64,000 nt of DNA from Phil1 sp040767925 (GCA_040767925.1 JAXGNN010000002.1:62001-126000), one strand, 5' to 3'. Positions 44,685 to 53,631 are shown, counted from the first letter of the stretch. Program-made: numbers and translations. The notes: a model not told the origin generated them from the sequence alone.

Positions 44685-46379
44685 ATGGACGCGAAACCAT
44701 CTATCGCAAAGAGCCTCGCCGAGGCGACGGGGCTTTCGGAAACGGAGCTTCTGGGGTACATCGAGACGCCGCCCGAGCGCGCGATGGGGGACTACGCCTT
44801 CCCCTGCTTCCGCCTCGCCAAAGCGCTCAAAAAAGCGCCGGCCGCTATCGCCGCGGAGCTTAAGGAAAAGCTCGTCCTGCCCGCGGGCATCGAGCGCGCC
44901 GACGCCGCGGGAGGCTACCTCAACTTCTATGCCGACCGGGCCGACCTCGCCAGGAAGGCCATCAGCCGCGTCCTTTTTGAGGGCGATTCTTACGGCGGAA
45001 GCGACGTCGGGGGCGGCAAAAACGTGTGCGTGGAGTTCTCCTCCATCAACATCGCGAAAGCCTTCCACATCGGCCACCTTCCCACAACCGCCATCGGCCA
45101 CGCGCTCAACCGCATCTACAAGGCGCTGGGCTACCACACCATCGCCATCAACCACCTGGGCGACTGGGGCACGCAGTTCGGCAAGATGCTCGTCGCTTAT
45201 AAGAAATGGGGCGAGGGCAAGCCCATCGAAGGGAGCACGGTGCGCGAGCTCGTGCATCTCTACGTCCGCTTCCACGAGGAGGCCGAGAAGGACGATACCC
45301 TCAACGCCGAGGCGCGCGCGTGGTTCCGCAAAATCGAGGAGGGCGACGCGGAGGCGGTCGATCTCTGGCAGCGCATGAAGGACCTCACGCTCAAGGAAGA
45401 CGGCGAAGTCTATAAGCTCCTCGGCGTTTCCTTCGACAGCTACGCGGGCGAGAGCTTCTATGAGGATAAAATGCAGGCCATCATCGACGAGCTCGACGAC
45501 AAGGGCTTGCTCGTGACCGACAAGGGCGCGAAGATCGTGGACCTTTCGGCATACGACATGCCCCCCTGCATCATCGTCAAGTCCGACGGGGCGACGCTCT
45601 ACGCCACGCGCGACCTCGCCGCCGCGTGCTACCGCAAGAAGACCTACGACTTCGTAAAGTCCCTCTACGTCGTCGCCTACCAGCAGAACCTGCACTTCCG
45701 CCAGTTCTTCAAGGTGCTGGAGCTCATGGGAAAGGACTGGGTGAAGAACTGCGAGCACGTCAACTTCGGCATGGTCTCCATGGAGGAGGGCACGCTCTCG
45801 ACGCGCCACGGCAACGTGGTCTACCTCGAGGACGTATTGAAGGCCTCCATCGAAAAGACGCTCGAGATCATCAAGGAAAAGAGCCCCGACCTCGAGAACA
45901 AGCAGGAGGCCGCGCGCGCCGTGGGCGTGGGCGCCATCATCTGGGGCGTATTGTACAACAGCCGCATCAAGGACACCTCGTTCTCCTGGGCGAAGGTGCT
46001 GAATTTCGACGGTGAAACCGGCCCTTACGCGCAATATACGCACGCGCGCTGCTGCTCGGTGCTGCGCAAGGCCGGCGGCTATGAGAAAGAGGGCGTGGAC
46101 TACTCCCTCCTCAAGGAGGTTTCCGCCGCGGAGCTCATCCGCGCCATCGCCGCGCTGCCCGAGGCGGTGAAGGCCGCGGCCGAGAAGAACGAGCCGTACC
46201 TCGTCGCGCGCTGCGCCATCGACGTCGCCTCCGCGTTCAACAAGTTCTATTTCGAGTGCCGTATACTCGACGAGGTGCCCGGGGTGCGCGCGGCGCGCCT
46301 CGCGCTGACCGACGCCGCGCGGCAGACGATCAAGAACGCGCTGTACCTGCTCGGCCTCGAAGCGCCCGAAAGAATGTAA
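44685..46379 (+). CDS. argS: Arginyl-tRNA synthetase (564 aa)
   Basis: GGGAG stands before ATG 44685. The class I synthetase marks are present: an N-terminal additional domain, FSSINIAKAFHIGHLPTT with the HIGH motif at 128-131, NHLGDWGTQFGKMLVAYKKWG, the DGATLYATRDLAAA segment, and C-terminal anticodon-binding helices ending in GLEAPERM. The KMSK position is modified, as in many ArgRS (FGMVSMEEGTLSTRHGNVV). It joins arginine to its tRNA. serS follows 31 bases later and is likely co-transcribed. Confidence 0.97.
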   Translation: MDAKPSIAKSLAEATGLSETELLGYIETPPERAMGDYAFPCFRLAKALKKAPAAIAAELKEKLVLPAGIERADAAGGYLNFYADRADLARKAISRVLFEGDSYGGSDVGGGKNVCVEFSSINIAKAFHIGHLPTTAIGHALNRIYKALGYHTIAINHLGDWGTQFGKMLVAYKKWGEGKPIEGSTVRELVHLYVRFHEEAEKDDTLNAEARAWFRKIEEGDAEAVDLWQRMKDLTLKEDGEVYKLLGVSFDSYAGESFYEDKMQAIIDELDDKGLLVTDKGAKIVDLSAYDMPPCIIVKSDGATLYATRDLAAACYRKKTYDFVKSLYVVAYQQNLHFRQFFKVLELMGKDWVKNCEHVNFGMVSMEEGTLSTRHGNVVYLEDVLKASIEKTLEIIKEKSPDLENKQEAARAVGVGAIIWGVLYNSRIKDTSFSWAKVLNFDGETGPYAQYTHARCCSVLRKAGGYEKEGVDYSLLKEVSAAELIRAIAALPEAVKAAAEKNEPYLVARCAIDVASAFNKFYFECRILDEVPGVRAARLALTDAARQTIKNALYLLGLEAPERM

Positions 46380-46410
46380 TGTAATGATACCAGCATAACG
46401 GAGAATCAGC

Positions 46411-47691
46411 ATGATCGACATAAAGCTCATCCGGAACAGCCCCGAGCTCGTGCGGGAGAACATCAAAAAGAAGTTCCAGTTCGACAAGCTGCCCCTCGTG
46501 GACGAGGTGGCGGAGCTCGATCGCGAATGGCGCGAATCCCACGCGCGATGCGACTATCTGCGAAACCAGAGGAACGTCCTCTCCAAGCAGATCGGCGCGT
46601 TCATGGCCAAGGGTCAGAAGGACGAGGCCGAGGCAGCGAAGCAGCAGGTCAAGTCCATGGCGGACGAGATGGCCGCCCTGGCCGAGCGCGAGGTTGCGCT
46701 GGAGGAGGAAATCCGCCAGAGGATGCTCGTCATCCCCAACATCATCGCCCCCTCCGTCCCCATCGGCCGGGACGATTCCGAGAACGTCGAAATCGCGCGC
46801 TTCGGCGAGCCGGCGGTTCCGGGTTTTGATGTCCCCTACCATACGGAGATCATGGAGCGCCTTTCGGGGCTCGACCTCGACAGCGCCAGGAAAACCTCCG
46901 GCAACGGCTTCTATTTCCTCACGGGGGACGTCGCGCGGCTGCACAGCGCCCTTATTTCTTACGCGCGGGACTTCATGATCGAGCGCGGTTTCACCTACTG
47001 CGTGCCGCCCTTCATGATCCGCGCCAACGTGGTGACGGGCGTGATGAGCTTCAAGGAAATGGAAAACATGATGTACAAAATCGAGGGCGAGGACCTCTAC
47101 CTCATCGGCACGAGCGAGCACTCGATGATCGGCCGCTTCATAGACGCTTTCCTCGAGGAGGAGAAGCTGCCCTACACGCTCACGAGCTATTCGCCGTGCT
47201 TCCGCAAGGAGGTGGGCGCGCACGGCATCGAGGAGCGCGGGGTCTACCGCGTGCACCAGTTCGAGAAGCAGGAGATGGTCGTCGTCTGCCGCCCGGAGGA
47301 GAGCATGGAGTGGTACGAAAAGCTCTGGGGCTTCACGGTGGAATTCTTCCGCTCCCTCGACATCCCCGTAAGGACGCTCGAGTGCTGCTCGGGCGACCTC
47401 GCCGACCTCAAGGTCAAGAGCGTGGACGTGGAGGCCTGGAGCCCGCGCCAGGGAAAATACTTCGAGGTGGGCAGCTGCTCGAACCTCGGGGACGCGCAGG
47501 CGAGACGCCTGGGCATCCGCGTCAAGAACAAGGAGAAGGGCAATTACTTCGCGCACACGCTCAACAACACCGTCGTCGCGCCGCCGAGGACGCTCATCGC
47601 CTTCCTCGAAAACAACCTCGGCCCGGACGGCACGATCCGCATCCCCGAGGCGCTTCGGATGTACATGGGCGGCAAGGACCGCATCGGCTGA
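46411..47691 (+). CDS. serS: Seryl-tRNA synthetase (426 aa)
   Basis: Start ATG 46411 after CGGAG. Residues 1-105 form the long antiparallel coiled coil that grips the tRNA variable arm (MIDIKLIRNSPELVRENIKK onward). The class II core has motif 2 (YSPCFRKEVGAHG) and motif 3 (GKYFEVGSCSNLGDAQARRLGI). It charges tRNA-Ser. One oddity is GIEERGVYRVHQFEKQE in the motif 2 loop, a known variant of the usual DTRGLIRVHQF. A good terminator follows. Confidence 0.97.
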   Translation: MIDIKLIRNSPELVRENIKKKFQFDKLPLVDEVAELDREWRESHARCDYLRNQRNVLSKQIGAFMAKGQKDEAEAAKQQVKSMADEMAALAEREVALEEEIRQRMLVIPNIIAPSVPIGRDDSENVEIARFGEPAVPGFDVPYHTEIMERLSGLDLDSARKTSGNGFYFLTGDVARLHSALISYARDFMIERGFTYCVPPFMIRANVVTGVMSFKEMENMMYKIEGEDLYLIGTSEHSMIGRFIDAFLEEEKLPYTLTSYSPCFRKEVGAHGIEERGVYRVHQFEKQEMVVVCRPEESMEWYEKLWGFTVEFFRSLDIPVRTLECCSGDLADLKVKSVDVEAWSPRQGKYFEVGSCSNLGDAQARRLGIRVKNKEKGNYFAHTLNNTVVAPPRTLIAFLENNLGPDGTIRIPEALRMYMGGKDRIG

Positions 47692-47736
47692 TTGCGCCGC
47701 TACCCGGTTCCACCGCGGAAAACCTTACTTTTTTCG

Positions 47737-47778
47737 TGCCGCGCAACCCGGCGCAACCGATAATTGCGCGGCATTTTT
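47737..47778 (+). terminator. Intrinsic terminator after serS
   Basis: A perfect 10-bp stem (TGCCGCGCAA with TTGCGCGGCA) around a 17-base loop is followed by TTTTT. Confidence 0.8.
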
Positions 47779-47864
47779 CAAATGAAAAGCAGAGTTGGTA
47801 GCCAAAACCCCTCGGTTGCGGGTATGCTCAACGCATCAGTCAGGAGCGATTGGGAGGTATTGCC

Positions 47865-48692
47865 ATGAACATCGAAATCGCAAACAGGCTCGTGCAGCTC
47901 AGAAAGCAGCACGGCCTCTCGCAGGAGGAACTCGCGGCGAAGCTTGGCATCTCGCGCCAGGCCGTGAGCAAATGGGAGCGCGCGGAGGCTTCCCCCGACA
48001 CCGACAACCTCATCCTTTTGTCGCGCGTGTACGGCGTGAGCATCGACGAGCTTTTAAGGACCGAGGACCCCGTCCCCGAGCCGGATCCGGAGAAGGGCGT
48101 GAAGGTCACCATCAACGGGAAGCCCCTCAAGTTCAACGCGAAGGACGGCTTCTATTTCACCTACGGCGACGACGAGGAGGAATACGAGGCCGAGGAGGAC
48201 GACGAGGACAACTGCACGTACGAAAACGACAAAAGCGGCGTGCACATCCACGTGAACGCGGATAAGCGCAGGCGCGAACGCCGCGAGGAGGAGGATAAGT
48301 CCTTCTGGCTCGTGTTCCCCTATCCCATCTTCGTGACCCTCGTTTACATCCTCATCGGCATCCTCTGGAACCTGTGGCACCCGGGCTGGATCCTCTACAT
48401 CACCATTCCCGTCTACTACTCGATCGCGAAATGGGCCAAGGGCAGGCGCAGGCGCAGCTTCTGGAAGGCTTTTCCCTATCCCGTGTTCCTCGTGTGCCTG
48501 TTCCTGCTGCTGGGTACTGTCTGGCAGCTCTGGCACCCGGCGTGGACGCTGTTCCTTACGATCCCCCTCTACTATCCCATCGCGCATTGGGCGGATCGGC
48601 GCTACCGCAGGCGCAGGAACATCGATCGGGACGGCAACGTCATCATCGGCGACAACGTCGTCGTCATCGACGCGGACGAGGACGACGATTAA
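47865..48692 (+). CDS. XRE-type regulator with duplicated membrane module (275 aa)
   Basis: GGGAGG lies seven bases before ATG 47865. Residues 6-60 are a lambda-type helix-turn-helix (LSQEELAAKLGISRQAVSKWER). A beta segment with GKPLKFNAKDGFYFTYGD and a very acidic linker (about 105-120) follow. Then there are two copies of a membrane unit of about 45 residues: FPYPIF...LWNLWHPGWILYITIPVYYSIAKW, and FPYPVF...VWQLWHPAWTLFLTIPLYYPIAHW. Arg clusters follow each copy, and the end is acidic. A DNA-binding head tethered to the membrane suggests sensing of envelope state. The gene is alone, after the serS terminator. Confidence 0.85.
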   Translation: MNIEIANRLVQLRKQHGLSQEELAAKLGISRQAVSKWERAEASPDTDNLILLSRVYGVSIDELLRTEDPVPEPDPEKGVKVTINGKPLKFNAKDGFYFTYGDDEEEYEAEEDDEDNCTYENDKSGVHIHVNADKRRRERREEEDKSFWLVFPYPIFVTLVYILIGILWNLWHPGWILYITIPVYYSIAKWAKGRRRRSFWKAFPYPVFLVCLFLLLGTVWQLWHPAWTLFLTIPLYYPIAHWADRRYRRRRNIDRDGNVIIGDNVVVIDADEDDD

Positions 48693-48761
48693 AGGCTACA
48701 CAGGAAAGCGGGCCGGTGGCGCACATCGGCCCAAACAAATATGAAGTTGGGGGATATGTCT

Positions 48762-50258
48762 ATGCAGGAAACCGTAAAAAGCTTCAAAACGCTGCTCGCG
48801 AAGATCCACGCCTACCAGCACGCGATGGGCACGCTCCAGTACGACGCGGAGACCGTCATGCCCAAGAAGGCCGCCGAGGAGCTCGGGCAGACGATGGGCG
48901 TATTGAGCGAGGAAAGCTACAAGCTCTCGACGGGCGGCGAGATGCGCGAATTCTTAGGGAAGCTCGCCCCCGTCAAGGACGAGCTGGACGAGATCACCCG
49001 CCGCGAGGTGGAGGAGCTGGGCGAATCCCTCGAGAAGCTCGAGAAGATCCCCATGGAGGAATACGTCCAGTACAACATGGACATCAGCGCCGCCTCGATC
49101 TGCTGGCACGAGGCCAAGCCCAACAACGACTTCGCCTCCTTCGCGCCGCACCTCGAGAAGCTCGTCGCCTTCACCCGGCGCATGGCGGGCTATATCCGGC
49201 CGGAACTTCCCAAGTATGACGCGCTGCTCAACGAGTATGAAAAAGGCCTCACGATGGAGATGCTCGACCTGTATTTCGCCAACGTGCGAAGCGCGCTCGT
49301 GCCCCTCATCCACGAGATAGGGGCGCGCGGCAGGCAGGCCGACCTCACGCCGTTCGAGGCTCCCTTTCCCATCCCGCAGCAGCGGCTTTTGACGGATAAG
49401 CTCGTCTCCATCCTCACCATAGACCGCGACCGCTGCGCGCTGGGCGAGGTGGAGCACCCGTTCACGGGCGGAAGCTCCAAGAACAACGTGCGCCTTACGA
49501 CGCATTATCACGAGAACAACGTGCTCTCGAGCTTTTTCAGCGTCATCCACGAGGGCGGGCACGCGCTGTATGAGCTCAACACCGCGGACGAGCTTCTCGG
49601 CTCCCCGCTCGGCACAGGCGCGAGCATGGGCATCCACGAGAGCCAAAGCCGCCTTTTCGAAAACATGATCGGCCGCAGCCGCGCGTTCATCGAGCTGGTC
49701 TACCCCGACTTCGCCGCGCTCTTCCCGGAGCGGATGAAGCGGATCTCGCCCGAACTGCTCTACCGCGCCGCCAACTACTCCACGCCCTCGCTCATCCGCA
49801 TCGAGGCGGACGAGCTGACCTACTCGCTGCACATCATGGTGCGCTACGAGCTCGAGAAGAAGCTCATCGGCGGCGCGCTCGAGGTCGCCGACCTGCCCGA
49901 GGCGTGGAGGGCGATGTATAAGGAATACCTCGGCGTGGACGTGCCGGACGACACGCGCGGCGTCTTACAGGATTCCCACTGGTCGGGCGGCGCGTTCGGC
50001 TACTTCCCCTCCTACTCGATCGGCAGCGCCTACGCGGCGCAGATCTACGACGCGATGGGAAAGGACGTCGACATCGAGGCGACGGTAAAGAGCGGAAGCC
50101 TCGCGCCCATCGTAGCGTGGCTCACGGAGAAGATCTACCGTTTCGGCAGCCTCAAAAAGCCCAACGAGCTGATCCTCAACGCCTGCGGCGCGCCGTTCGA
50201 CCCCGCGTACTACACGCGCTACCTCGCCTCGAAATACCGCGAAATCTACGCGCTCTAA
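48762..50258 (+). CDS. M32 family metallocarboxypeptidase (498 aa)
   Basis: I start at ATG 48762, eight bases after GGGGG; nearby ATGs at 48741 and 48756 have worse spacing. The all-helical M32 (thermostable carboxypeptidase 1) fold is shown by HPFTGGSSKNNVRLTTHYHENN, the zinc motif HEGGH at 263-267, GIHESQSRLFENMIGRS, and IRIEADELTYSLHIMVRYELE. It removes C-terminal residues from peptides in the cytosol. Length is as usual (about 500). The DnaD-like gene starts 11 bases after its stop. Confidence 0.94.
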   Translation: MQETVKSFKTLLAKIHAYQHAMGTLQYDAETVMPKKAAEELGQTMGVLSEESYKLSTGGEMREFLGKLAPVKDELDEITRREVEELGESLEKLEKIPMEEYVQYNMDISAASICWHEAKPNNDFASFAPHLEKLVAFTRRMAGYIRPELPKYDALLNEYEKGLTMEMLDLYFANVRSALVPLIHEIGARGRQADLTPFEAPFPIPQQRLLTDKLVSILTIDRDRCALGEVEHPFTGGSSKNNVRLTTHYHENNVLSSFFSVIHEGGHALYELNTADELLGSPLGTGASMGIHESQSRLFENMIGRSRAFIELVYPDFAALFPERMKRISPELLYRAANYSTPSLIRIEADELTYSLHIMVRYELEKKLIGGALEVADLPEAWRAMYKEYLGVDVPDDTRGVLQDSHWSGGAFGYFPSYSIGSAYAAQIYDAMGKDVDIEATVKSGSLAPIVAWLTEKIYRFGSLKKPNELILNACGAPFDPAYYTRYLASKYREIYAL

Positions 50259-50269
50259 GGAGAACCGCC

Positions 50270-51439
50270 GTGCCTGTGTTCATCAAGGGCGCGTCTGTCA
50301 AAGGCGCGACGATCGTTGAAAACGCCTTCATCGCCGACTTCATGCCAAGGGCGGAGGGCGAGTATGTGAAGGTGTACCTCTACGGCCTCATGCGCTGCGG
50401 CGAACCCTCCTCCGGCGACGAAGATTCGCCCTTCGACGCGGAGACGCTCGCCCGCGCCTACGCCTACTGGCAGAGCGCGGGGCTCGTGCGCGTCGTGACG
50501 GATTTCCCGCTCACGGTCGAATATCTTTCCGTGGGCGAGAGGGCGCCCGACGCGCCGAGGAAGTACGCATCGCTCGTCGCCTGCCTCGCGGAAATCGCCG
50601 GCACGCGCGCCTTCTCCGGACACGAGCTCGCGGAAATTTACGACTGGATAGAGACTTTCCGCTTTGAGGAAGAGACGGCGGTGCTGTGCGTCGCGGACTG
50701 CATTTCCCGCCACGGCGCGCGCGTGAAGCTCTGGCAGATGAACGCCGAGGCGAAGCTCTGGGCGGACAACGGCGTGTTCACGCCCGAGGACGCCCGCGCT
50801 TTTATCGAAAAGCGCGACGCGAGAAAGAGCGGCGCGCAGGCGATCCTCAAACGCTGGAAGAAGGGCCGCGCCGCCACGGAGGACGAGCTCGCCCTCTATA
50901 CCAAGTGGACGGAGGACTGGGGCTTTGCGGAGGGCGTCGTGCTCGACGCGTGCGCGGAGCTCACGGCGGCGGGCCAGCCGAGCTTCAAATACCTCGACAC
51001 GGTGCTCGAAACCCTGCGCATCAACGGGGCCGTCACGCCCGAGGCCGCGGCGAACGTCCGCCGCGAGCGCGACGCGACCGCCGAGCTCGCGCGGCTCCTC
51101 CTCTCTCGCGCGGGCGTCAGGCGCGCGCCCTCGGCCGCGCAGAAGGACGACGTCGCCCTCTGGCGCAACGCCTGGCATATGGACCCGGAACTGCTCCTTC
51201 TCGCCGCGGACGCCTCGCGGGAGAACGCCCAGCCCTACGCGAACATCAGGCGGCTCGTCGCCTCCTGGCGCGAGGCGAACATCTCGACGCTCTCGGCCGC
51301 GAAGGCCGATCTCGAGAAAAAGGACCGGGACGCCTCCCGCCGCGACGCCGCGAAGCGCTCCCGCGCGCTCGGCCACAGCCAAAGGAAATATTCCGACGAG
51401 GAACTGAAGAAAATCGGCATCGATCTTTTGGACGGGTAG
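50270..51439 (+). CDS. DnaD-domain protein (389 aa)
   Basis: The GTG at 50270 has AAGGAG seven bases before it. The N-terminal part (to about 110) looks like the winged-helix DDBH1 region (YVKVYLYGLMRCGEPSSGD, LARAYAYWQSAGLVRV). Two DnaD/DDBH2-type helical domains follow, each ending in the hallmark Trp/Tyr-Ile-x-x-W pattern (FKYLDTVLETLRINGAVT and YANIRRLVASWREANISTL). The C-terminal tail is basic and helical. DnaD proteins help load the replicative helicase. Clostridia often have one such protein carrying the combined DnaB/DnaD role, usually beside dnaC; here dnaC does not follow. It shares an operon with the M32 peptidase. Confidence 0.85.
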   Translation: MPVFIKGASVKGATIVENAFIADFMPRAEGEYVKVYLYGLMRCGEPSSGDEDSPFDAETLARAYAYWQSAGLVRVVTDFPLTVEYLSVGERAPDAPRKYASLVACLAEIAGTRAFSGHELAEIYDWIETFRFEEETAVLCVADCISRHGARVKLWQMNAEAKLWADNGVFTPEDARAFIEKRDARKSGAQAILKRWKKGRAATEDELALYTKWTEDWGFAEGVVLDACAELTAAGQPSFKYLDTVLETLRINGAVTPEAAANVRRERDATAELARLLLSRAGVRRAPSAAQKDDVALWRNAWHMDPELLLLAADASRENAQPYANIRRLVASWREANISTLSAAKADLEKKDRDASRRDAAKRSRALGHSQRKYSDEELKKIGIDLLDG

Positions 51440-51508
51440 GGGCGGATTCCATATCCGCCCGCAATGCGGATTCCTTATTCGCCTTATAGATTCTCCTTTG
51501 GGGGGTAT

Positions 51509-52018
51509 ATGCGTTTAAAAACGGAGCGGCTGCTCATCCGAAATTACCGGGAGCAGGATTTGCAGGACTTCCACGCGATCTTTTCCAATCCCACGGTCAT
51601 GCTCCATTGCGAGCCCGCGTACGACATGGAATCCTCTATGCGCACCCTAAAGCATTTCATCGACCACCCCGTCGCCCTCGCCGTTGAAGAAGTGCAATCC
51701 GGAAAGCTGATCGGGCACGCGCTCTTTAAGCAGATGCCCGGCGAGGAGGACGGCATCTACGAAATCGGGTGGATTTACAACGAGCGGTTTTGGCGGCGCG
51801 GATACGCTTACGAGGCCAGCAAGGCCCTGATCGAATACGGGTTCGGGGAACTGGGCTTGCACAAGGTCGTAGCGGAAACGATCGATCCGGTCAAGTCCGT
51901 ATCGCTGATGAAAAAGCTCGGCATGAAGGCGGAGGGCGTCCTGCGGCGGCACACGCGGGGCCCGGACGGCGAATGGGCCGATCTGTACTGGTACGGCCTC
52001 CTGCGCACGGACGCATAA
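51509..52018 (+). CDS. RimJ/RimL-type GNAT acetyltransferase (169 aa)
   Basis: GGGGGG lies just before ATG 51509. It starts with MRLKTERLLIRNYREQDLQDF, the RimJ/RimL opening. IGWIYNERFWRRGYAYEASKALIEYGF is the acetyl-CoA loop. The end has ETIDPVKSVSLMKKLGMKAEGVLRRH and DLYWYGLL. These enzymes acetylate protein N-termini or small amines. It is 69 bases after the DnaD gene and ends at a strong bidirectional terminator. Confidence 0.9.
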   Translation: MRLKTERLLIRNYREQDLQDFHAIFSNPTVMLHCEPAYDMESSMRTLKHFIDHPVALAVEEVQSGKLIGHALFKQMPGEEDGIYEIGWIYNERFWRRGYAYEASKALIEYGFGELGLHKVVAETIDPVKSVSLMKKLGMKAEGVLRRHTRGPDGEWADLYWYGLLRTDA

Positions 52019-52035
52019 ATCCCGCTTGCTAATTA

Positions 52036-52068
52036 AAACGCTCCCCGCGCGAACGACGGGGAGCGTTT
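52036..52068. terminator. Bidirectional intrinsic terminator
   Basis: A perfect 12-bp stem (AAACGCTCCCCG with CGGGGAGCGTTT) around a nine-base loop lies between the convergent GNAT and CAP-protein genes. Confidence 0.9.
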
Positions 52069-52090
52069 CTTGCTGTTAATGGTGAAGGGC

Positions 52091-52996
52091 TTATCCGATG
52101 AACATCTGCGTCCAGTAGTGGCCGTCCTTGACATAGCCGACGCCGATCTGCGTAAACGAGGAATTGAGGATGTTGGCGCGGTGGCCGGACGAGTTCATCC
52201 ATCCGTCCACGACGGCCTGCGGGCTGGTATACCCCTTGGCGATGTTCTCGCCCGCCGTCCGGTAGGAAATGCCGAAGCTCTTCATCATGTCGAACGGGGA
52301 GCCGTACGTGGGGCTCTCGTGCGCGAAGTAACCCTTGTCGTGCATATCCTGCGATTTCGCGCGCGCGACATCGGCGAGGTCCGAATTGAGCGATAAAGCG
52401 CTCAGCCCGTTTTCAACGCGGATCTCGTTGACGAGCTCCACCACCTGCTCCTCATAGGAGAGGTTCGGGGCATCCGTGGGTTTCGGCGTGGCCGTAGGCT
52501 TCGGCGTGGCCGTGGCCTTGGGCGTTTCCGTGGGCTTCGGCGTCGCCGTGGCCTTGGGCGTTTCCGTGGGCTTCGGCGTCGCCGTGGCCGTGGCCTTAGG
52601 CGTTTCCGCGGGCTTCGGCGTGACCGTAGCCTTGGGCGTGGCTGTGACCTTCGGGGTATTCGTGACCTTGGGCGTGGCTGTGGCCTTCGGGGTGCTCGTA
52701 GCCTTCGGAGCTTCCGTCGCCCGCGCGGTTGCCGCAACCTCCGGGGTTTTTGTGACCTCCGGGGTCGCGGCGGCCTCCGGGGTTTGCACGGGCGTCGCGG
52801 CTTCCGTGGGAGCCGGAGCGTCGGAAGCGTTCAGGGTCGCCGCTGGCTCCTGGGTTTCAACGGCATCCGCAGTCTCCGCGACGGGTATTTCGGCGGCGTA
52901 GTTGATCGGCGCGCGGCCGTCGGCGCACCCCGAAACGATCAGGAACGCCATAGCCGCCAGGAGCGCCGCTAGCGATAAAACCTTCCTCTTTTTCAT
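52091..52996 (-). CDS. CAP/SCP-domain lipoprotein with Thr-Pro-Lys stalk (301 aa)
   Basis: I start at ATG 52996 because MKKRKVLSLAALLAAMAFLIVSGC is a clear lipoprotein signal with Cys24; the in-frame ATG 14 codons upstream would spoil it. Residues about 40-175 are an extended stalk of TPKATATPKPTE-like repeats. Residues about 178-301 are a CAP (SCP/PR1) domain of the YkwD type: LVNEIRVENGLSALSLN, YFAHESPTYG, TAGENIAKG, SSGHRANILN and QIGVGYVKDGHYWTQMF. Its His and Glu residues form the usual CAP cavity. YkwD-like proteins occur widely in spore-formers; function at the envelope is poorly known. A well-formed promoter lies about 150 bases upstream. Confidence 0.92.
   Translation of the reverse strand: MKKRKVLSLAALLAAMAFLIVSGCADGRAPINYAAEIPVAETADAVETQEPAATLNASDAPAPTEAATPVQTPEAAATPEVTKTPEVAATARATEAPKATSTPKATATPKVTNTPKVTATPKATVTPKPAETPKATATATPKPTETPKATATPKPTETPKATATPKPTATPKPTDAPNLSYEEQVVELVNEIRVENGLSALSLNSDLADVARAKSQDMHDKGYFAHESPTYGSPFDMMKSFGISYRTAGENIAKGYTSPQAVVDGWMNSSGHRANILNSSFTQIGVGYVKDGHYWTQMFIG
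52470..52720 (-). repeat. Tandem repeat encoding the Thr-Pro-Lys stalk
   Basis: About 80 codons of degenerate repeats, built on units of 12 bases (Thr-Pro-Lys-Ala/Pro) and longer 36-48-base units with near-identical DNA. The near identity suggests copy number may vary between strains by slippage. Confidence 0.85.
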
Positions 52997-53152
52997 TCTG
53001 TAACCACGATATCCCCCGCGCCGCTTTTCAGCGCACATACGGGAGATGATCTGCCTTTCCCCCGCGCGGAGCCGCCTCGCGACGAATCGCGTTCCGTCAG
53101 GCCCCGTTTTGCGGGTTTTTTTGTGTGAAGAACAGGTTTTCTATGGTAAACG

Positions 53153-53208
53153 ATTATATCGGTTACAACTCTCTTTTGCAACGATTAAAATATCCCAATA
53201 TTGTAACC
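53153..53208 (-). promoter_or_regulatory. Promoter with inverted-repeat operator for the CAP lipoprotein
   Basis: On the minus strand TTGCAA (53176-53181) and perfect TATAAT (53153-53158) are 17 bases apart. An 8-bp perfect inverted repeat flanks and enters it: GGTTACAA at 53161-53168 and TTGTAACC at 53201-53208 on the plus strand, 32 bases apart. The arm next to the -10 lies in the promoter spacer, so a bound protein would block or modulate transcription. The leader to the ATG is about 150 bases. Confidence 0.6.
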
Positions 53209-53344
53209 ATTCTATTACCGCCACTTCAGGCTGCGCCAAAAGCGCCTGCACGGTTAAGGGAACAAGCGCAAAAACGGATATGAATGAAGAATCGGGGCCG
53301 TCCGGCCCGGGAGCGTCAGCCGCGCAGGGGGCGGCCATGCGGCG

Positions 53345-53512
53345 TCACGTCCCGCTCGGGCGGCGGGGATGCAGGTCCTGCAAGTCGGGATCGGCCAGGT
53401 CGTTTTCGAGATTGTCCCGCGCGAGATCGGTATCGATGACCGGGTAAATGTCCGCGGGGATCGGATGGTCGATGCTTCCGTCTATGATGAGCTTTCTTAC
53501 TTTTCGTGCCAT
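53345..53512 (-). CDS. Small acidic/basic protein of unknown function (55 aa)
   Basis: GGAGGTGA at ideal spacing precedes ATG 53512, a ribosome site too good to be chance. The N-terminus is basic (MARKVRKLIIDGS); the middle and end are acidic and polar (DTDLARDNLENDLADPDLQD), ending HPRRPSGT. There is no signal peptide, membrane helix or known motif. It is divergent from the LRR lipoprotein, 190 bases apart, so the two may share control. A small adaptor or inhibitor is conceivable, but I do not recognise it. The frame continues open upstream without a start that has such a site. Confidence 0.65.
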   Translation of the reverse strand: MARKVRKLIIDGSIDHPIPADIYPVIDTDLARDNLENDLADPDLQDLHPRRPSGT

Positions 53513-53622
53513 ATCGTTCACCTCCGGGTTTAGGGTGCCCGGAAAGAATGGGATTCTTGCGCTGTTTGCGCGCAAAGCCGCATCAATGTATGCCGGTTGC
53601 ATCCCTGCGGCGAGATGCGGGA

Positions 53623-53631
53623 TGCTATAAT
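53623..53631 (+). promoter_or_regulatory. Extended -10 promoter for the LRR lipoprotein
   Basis: TGCTATAAT is a perfect TGnTATAAT extended -10; no good -35 is placed 17 bases upstream, as is common for such promoters. Transcription would start near 53638, 65 bases before the ATG. Confidence 0.55.

Noticed and set aside
52470..52720. The repeated DNA in the CAP-protein gene as a CRISPR array
   Set aside because: The repeats are in-frame Thr-Pro-Lys codons without unique spacers.
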